Assembly (NCBI GenBank): GCA_003164075.1
Contig: PLRZ01000158.1
Location: 246-7,556, forward strand
Direction: 5' to 3'
Length of the DNA: 7,311 nucleotides
Source: Bryobacterales bacterium
Lineage (GTDB): Bacteria; Acidobacteriota; Terriglobia; Bryobacterales; Bryobacteraceae
This document shows, one piece after another, positions 6,136-7,311 of the stretch. Every line of letters begins with the position of its first letter. Within the stretch, counting starts at the first letter, position 1. The notes under the pieces are model-generated. The model searched no databases and had not been told where the DNA came from. It saw only the letters and a list, made by a program, of their open reading frames with translations. The translations under genes were made by a program, and so were the position numbers.

Positions 6136-6158
6136 TCTGACCTCCGCGTTCACCGAGT

Positions 6159-6914
6159 TCAATGGCGCTTTCCCATGGCCCACTGAATGCCGCCCAGAAT
6201 CATCCGGGTCAACAGGGGATTCTCGTAATCTTCCTTCCTGTGGCCCAGCGACAGGTAGAACTCGCGGCCCCCATCGAATGACTGGTACCACGCCAGCGGG
6301 CGCATCCCATCGATCAGGTCGCCGGGATCGGCGGCGAACTGCGGATCGACAATCTTGCGCGGGTCCGTCACCAGCACCGGTTTGACGCCCGGATTCAGTT
6401 TCTCCACGTAGTAGCACTCATCGGCCCACTCAAACGTGGCCGGTATTCCCTTCACCGCGGGAAACTTCGGGTCGACCACCTTCACAGTGAAGGGCTGGAA
6501 GGGCGGATGTCTTTTGAACTTTCCTCCCAATACCTTCTGGTAGTAGTCCCATCCGCGCTCCGAACCGCTGGCCGAGTGAATGCCCACGAAGCCGCCGCCG
6601 GAACGGATGTACGCTTTGAAGGCATCCCGCTGGGCGTCGTTTTCAAAAGCCTCGTTGTTGCTGTTGGAAAAGACCAGCACACGGTATTGTTTCAGGTTGG
6701 CGGTGGTGAAGACCTTGGGATCGTCCGAGGCATCCACCGCGAATCCGTTGGCCGCGCCCAGTTTGCGAATCGCGGCGACGCTGGCGGCGATGTTCTCGTG
6801 AACGTAGCCCTTCCCGTCAGGCGTATAATTCCGGGTGTACACCAGGATTTTGTTTCCCGCGGCAGGCGCGACGGCGGCGCATAACACCACGGAGAGCAGA
6901 ATACGGCAACGCAT
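6159..6914 (-). CDS. Exported ThuA-like domain protein
   Basis: From the second of two adjacent ATGs the product is 251 residues; the first ATG (6917) would add one Met. Residues 1-19 form a signal peptide (MRCRILLSVVLCAAVAPAA), so the protein is probably periplasmic. The rest is a single ThuA-like domain of class I amidotransferase-like fold: KILVYTRN near residue 22, YRVLVFSNSN near 77, the hallmark SGGGFVGIHSASG (105-117), LGGKFKRHP (129-137), and a late FYLSLGHRKEDYENP with a closing GGIQWAMGKRH. The amidotransferase nucleophile Cys is not apparent. ThuA proteins are linked to sugar metabolism (ThuA acts in trehalose utilisation in rhizobia, with ThuB), but exported versions are mostly uncharacterised; no sugar dehydrogenase lies beside this one. 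It begins 19 nt after the PPK2 stop, in the same direction. Confidence 0.9.
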   Translation of the reverse strand: MRCRILLSVVLCAAVAPAAGNKILVYTRNYTPDGKGYVHENIAASVAAIRKLGAANGFAVDASDDPKVFTTANLKQYRVLVFSNSNNEAFENDAQRDAFKAYIRSGGGFVGIHSASGSERGWDYYQKVLGGKFKRHPPFQPFTVKVVDPKFPAVKGIPATFEWADECYYVEKLNPGVKPVLVTDPRKIVDPQFAADPGDLIDGMRPLAWYQSFDGGREFYLSLGHRKEDYENPLLTRMILGGIQWAMGKRH

Positions 6915-6921
6915 CATCCCC

Positions 6922-6927
6922 AGGGTA
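6922..6927 (-). promoter_or_regulatory. Candidate -10 box (TACCCT) between PPK2 and the ThuA-like gene
   Basis: TACCCT, preceded by TG (TGTACCCT), fits the T-A-n-n-n-T core and ends 7 nt before the second ATG at 6914, the same spacing as at the DinB-like gene. It could give a leaderless ThuA-like mRNA independent of PPK2. The GGGG next to the ATGs is too close to be a normal SD for the first ATG. Confidence 0.35.
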
Positions 6928-6933
6928 CACGCG

Positions 6934-7311
6934 TCACTTACTGGAAGTAAACGCGATCCCACCCTCCCGCGGCTGATAGAGCTCCGGCACGAAATTCTGG
7001 TCGGTGATGGGCGGCCGGACGTACTTCTTGCGGTCCAGAGTGGGCAGTTTGATGGGCTCGGGCGTCAAATCCTCGTACGGAATCAGCGAGAGAAGGTGGC
7101 GGATCACGTTCAGACGGGCGCATTCCTTGTTGTCGGCGTTCACCACGTACCAGGGCACCTGTTTGATGTCGGTGTGGGCGAACATTTCGTCCTTGGCCCG
7201 CGAGTATTCCACCCAGCGGCGGCGCGATTCCAGGTCCATGGGGCTCAACTTCCATCGCTTGGTGGAATCGTGAATGCGCTCCTGGAAGCGCCGCTCCTGC
7301 TCCTCGTCGCT
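6934..7311 (-). CDS. ppk2: Polyphosphate kinase 2 (PPK2), C-terminal part (start off right edge)
   Basis: The frame is open from the right edge to a TGA at 6936-6934 and gives the last 125 residues. They match the C-terminal part of the PPK2 domain: SDEEQERRFQERIHDSTKRW followed by KLSPMDLESRRRWVEYS, then KDEMF, QVPWYVVNADNKECARLN, and HLLSLIPYEDL. These look most like PPK2 class I, which uses polyphosphate to phosphorylate nucleoside diphosphates (ADP to ATP) and the reverse; class assignment is tentative because the Walker A and B region lies outside the window. A short tail (KYVRPPITDQNFVPELYQ) follows the domain. The enzyme is cytosolic and links polyphosphate stores to nucleotide supply. 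The ThuA-like gene begins 19 nt downstream, so the two may be co-transcribed although no functional link is known. Confidence 0.95.
   Translation of the reverse strand, partial: SDEEQERRFQERIHDSTKRWKLSPMDLESRRRWVEYSRAKDEMFAHTDIKQVPWYVVNADNKECARLNVIRHLLSLIPYEDLTPEPIKLPTLDRKKYVRPPITDQNFVPELYQPREGGIAFTSSK

Larger units (their letters stand above)
5573..6158. other. Non-coding convergent intergenic region rich in repeats
   Basis: This 586-nt gap separates the 3' ends of the M14 peptidase (+) and the ThuA-like gene (-). Short open frames exist on both strands, but they are Arg/Pro/Ser-rich, lack recognisable domains and are better explained by high GC. The gap contains a 15-bp inverted repeat pair, a GC-only hairpin, an 8-bp tandem duplication and three copies of a 13-17-bp word. 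Composition is patchy, with AT-richer spots near 5840-5880 and 5955-5975. It may be a landing site for small non-autonomous or REP-like elements. Confidence 0.6.

Noticed and set aside
5918..6417. Overlapping open frames of about 150 codons on both strands around 5918-6417
   Set aside because: They cover the intergenic repeats and run into the ThuA-like gene; the translations are Arg/Ser/Pro-rich with no domain or SD.
6915..6962. GTG start at 6962 for the ThuA-like gene
   Set aside because: It would overlap the end of PPK2 by 29 nt and place 16 residues before the signal peptide; the ATG pair at 6917/6914 directly precedes it.

Overview
The window looks like chromosomal DNA of a high-GC soil Acidobacteriota, most probably a Solibacter/Bryobacter-type organism. 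This rests on protein style, not a database search: an exported M14 peptidase with very Gly-rich segments, a secreted ThuA-like protein, a DinB-like protein, a class I-type PPK2, and a Cys-rich membrane protein paired with a secreted HExxH protein. No rRNA, tRNA, CRISPR array, intact insertion sequence or phage gene is visible.

Layout. (1) 1-358, minus strand: the N-terminal 119 residues of a membrane-anchored or exported protein that runs off the left edge. (2) 566-1805, plus strand: a tight two-gene unit. A single-pass Cys-rich membrane protein is followed 16 nt after its stop by a secreted protein with an HELYH zinc-protease motif. Both have clear Shine-Dalgarno sequences. (3) 2005-5572, plus strand: a DinB-superfamily protein, then after 34 nt a 992-residue exported M14 zinc carboxypeptidase. 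Both starts sit just downstream of a -10-like hexamer, which suggests leaderless or near-leaderless transcripts. (4) 5573-6158: a 586-nt non-coding gap between convergent genes, rich in inverted and dispersed-type repeats. (5) 6159-7311, minus strand: the C-terminal 125 residues of a PPK2 polyphosphate kinase (its start lies off the right edge), followed by an exported ThuA-like protein.

How the genes fit together. Most of the products are predicted to be exported or membrane-bound (left-edge protein, Cys-rich protein, HExxH protein, M14 peptidase, ThuA), which fits a heterotroph degrading peptides and glycans outside the cytoplasm. PPK2 is cytosolic and concerns phosphate and nucleotide energy. 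No single pathway links all the genes. The least understood parts are the Cys-rich/HExxH gene pair and the repeat cluster in the convergent gap.
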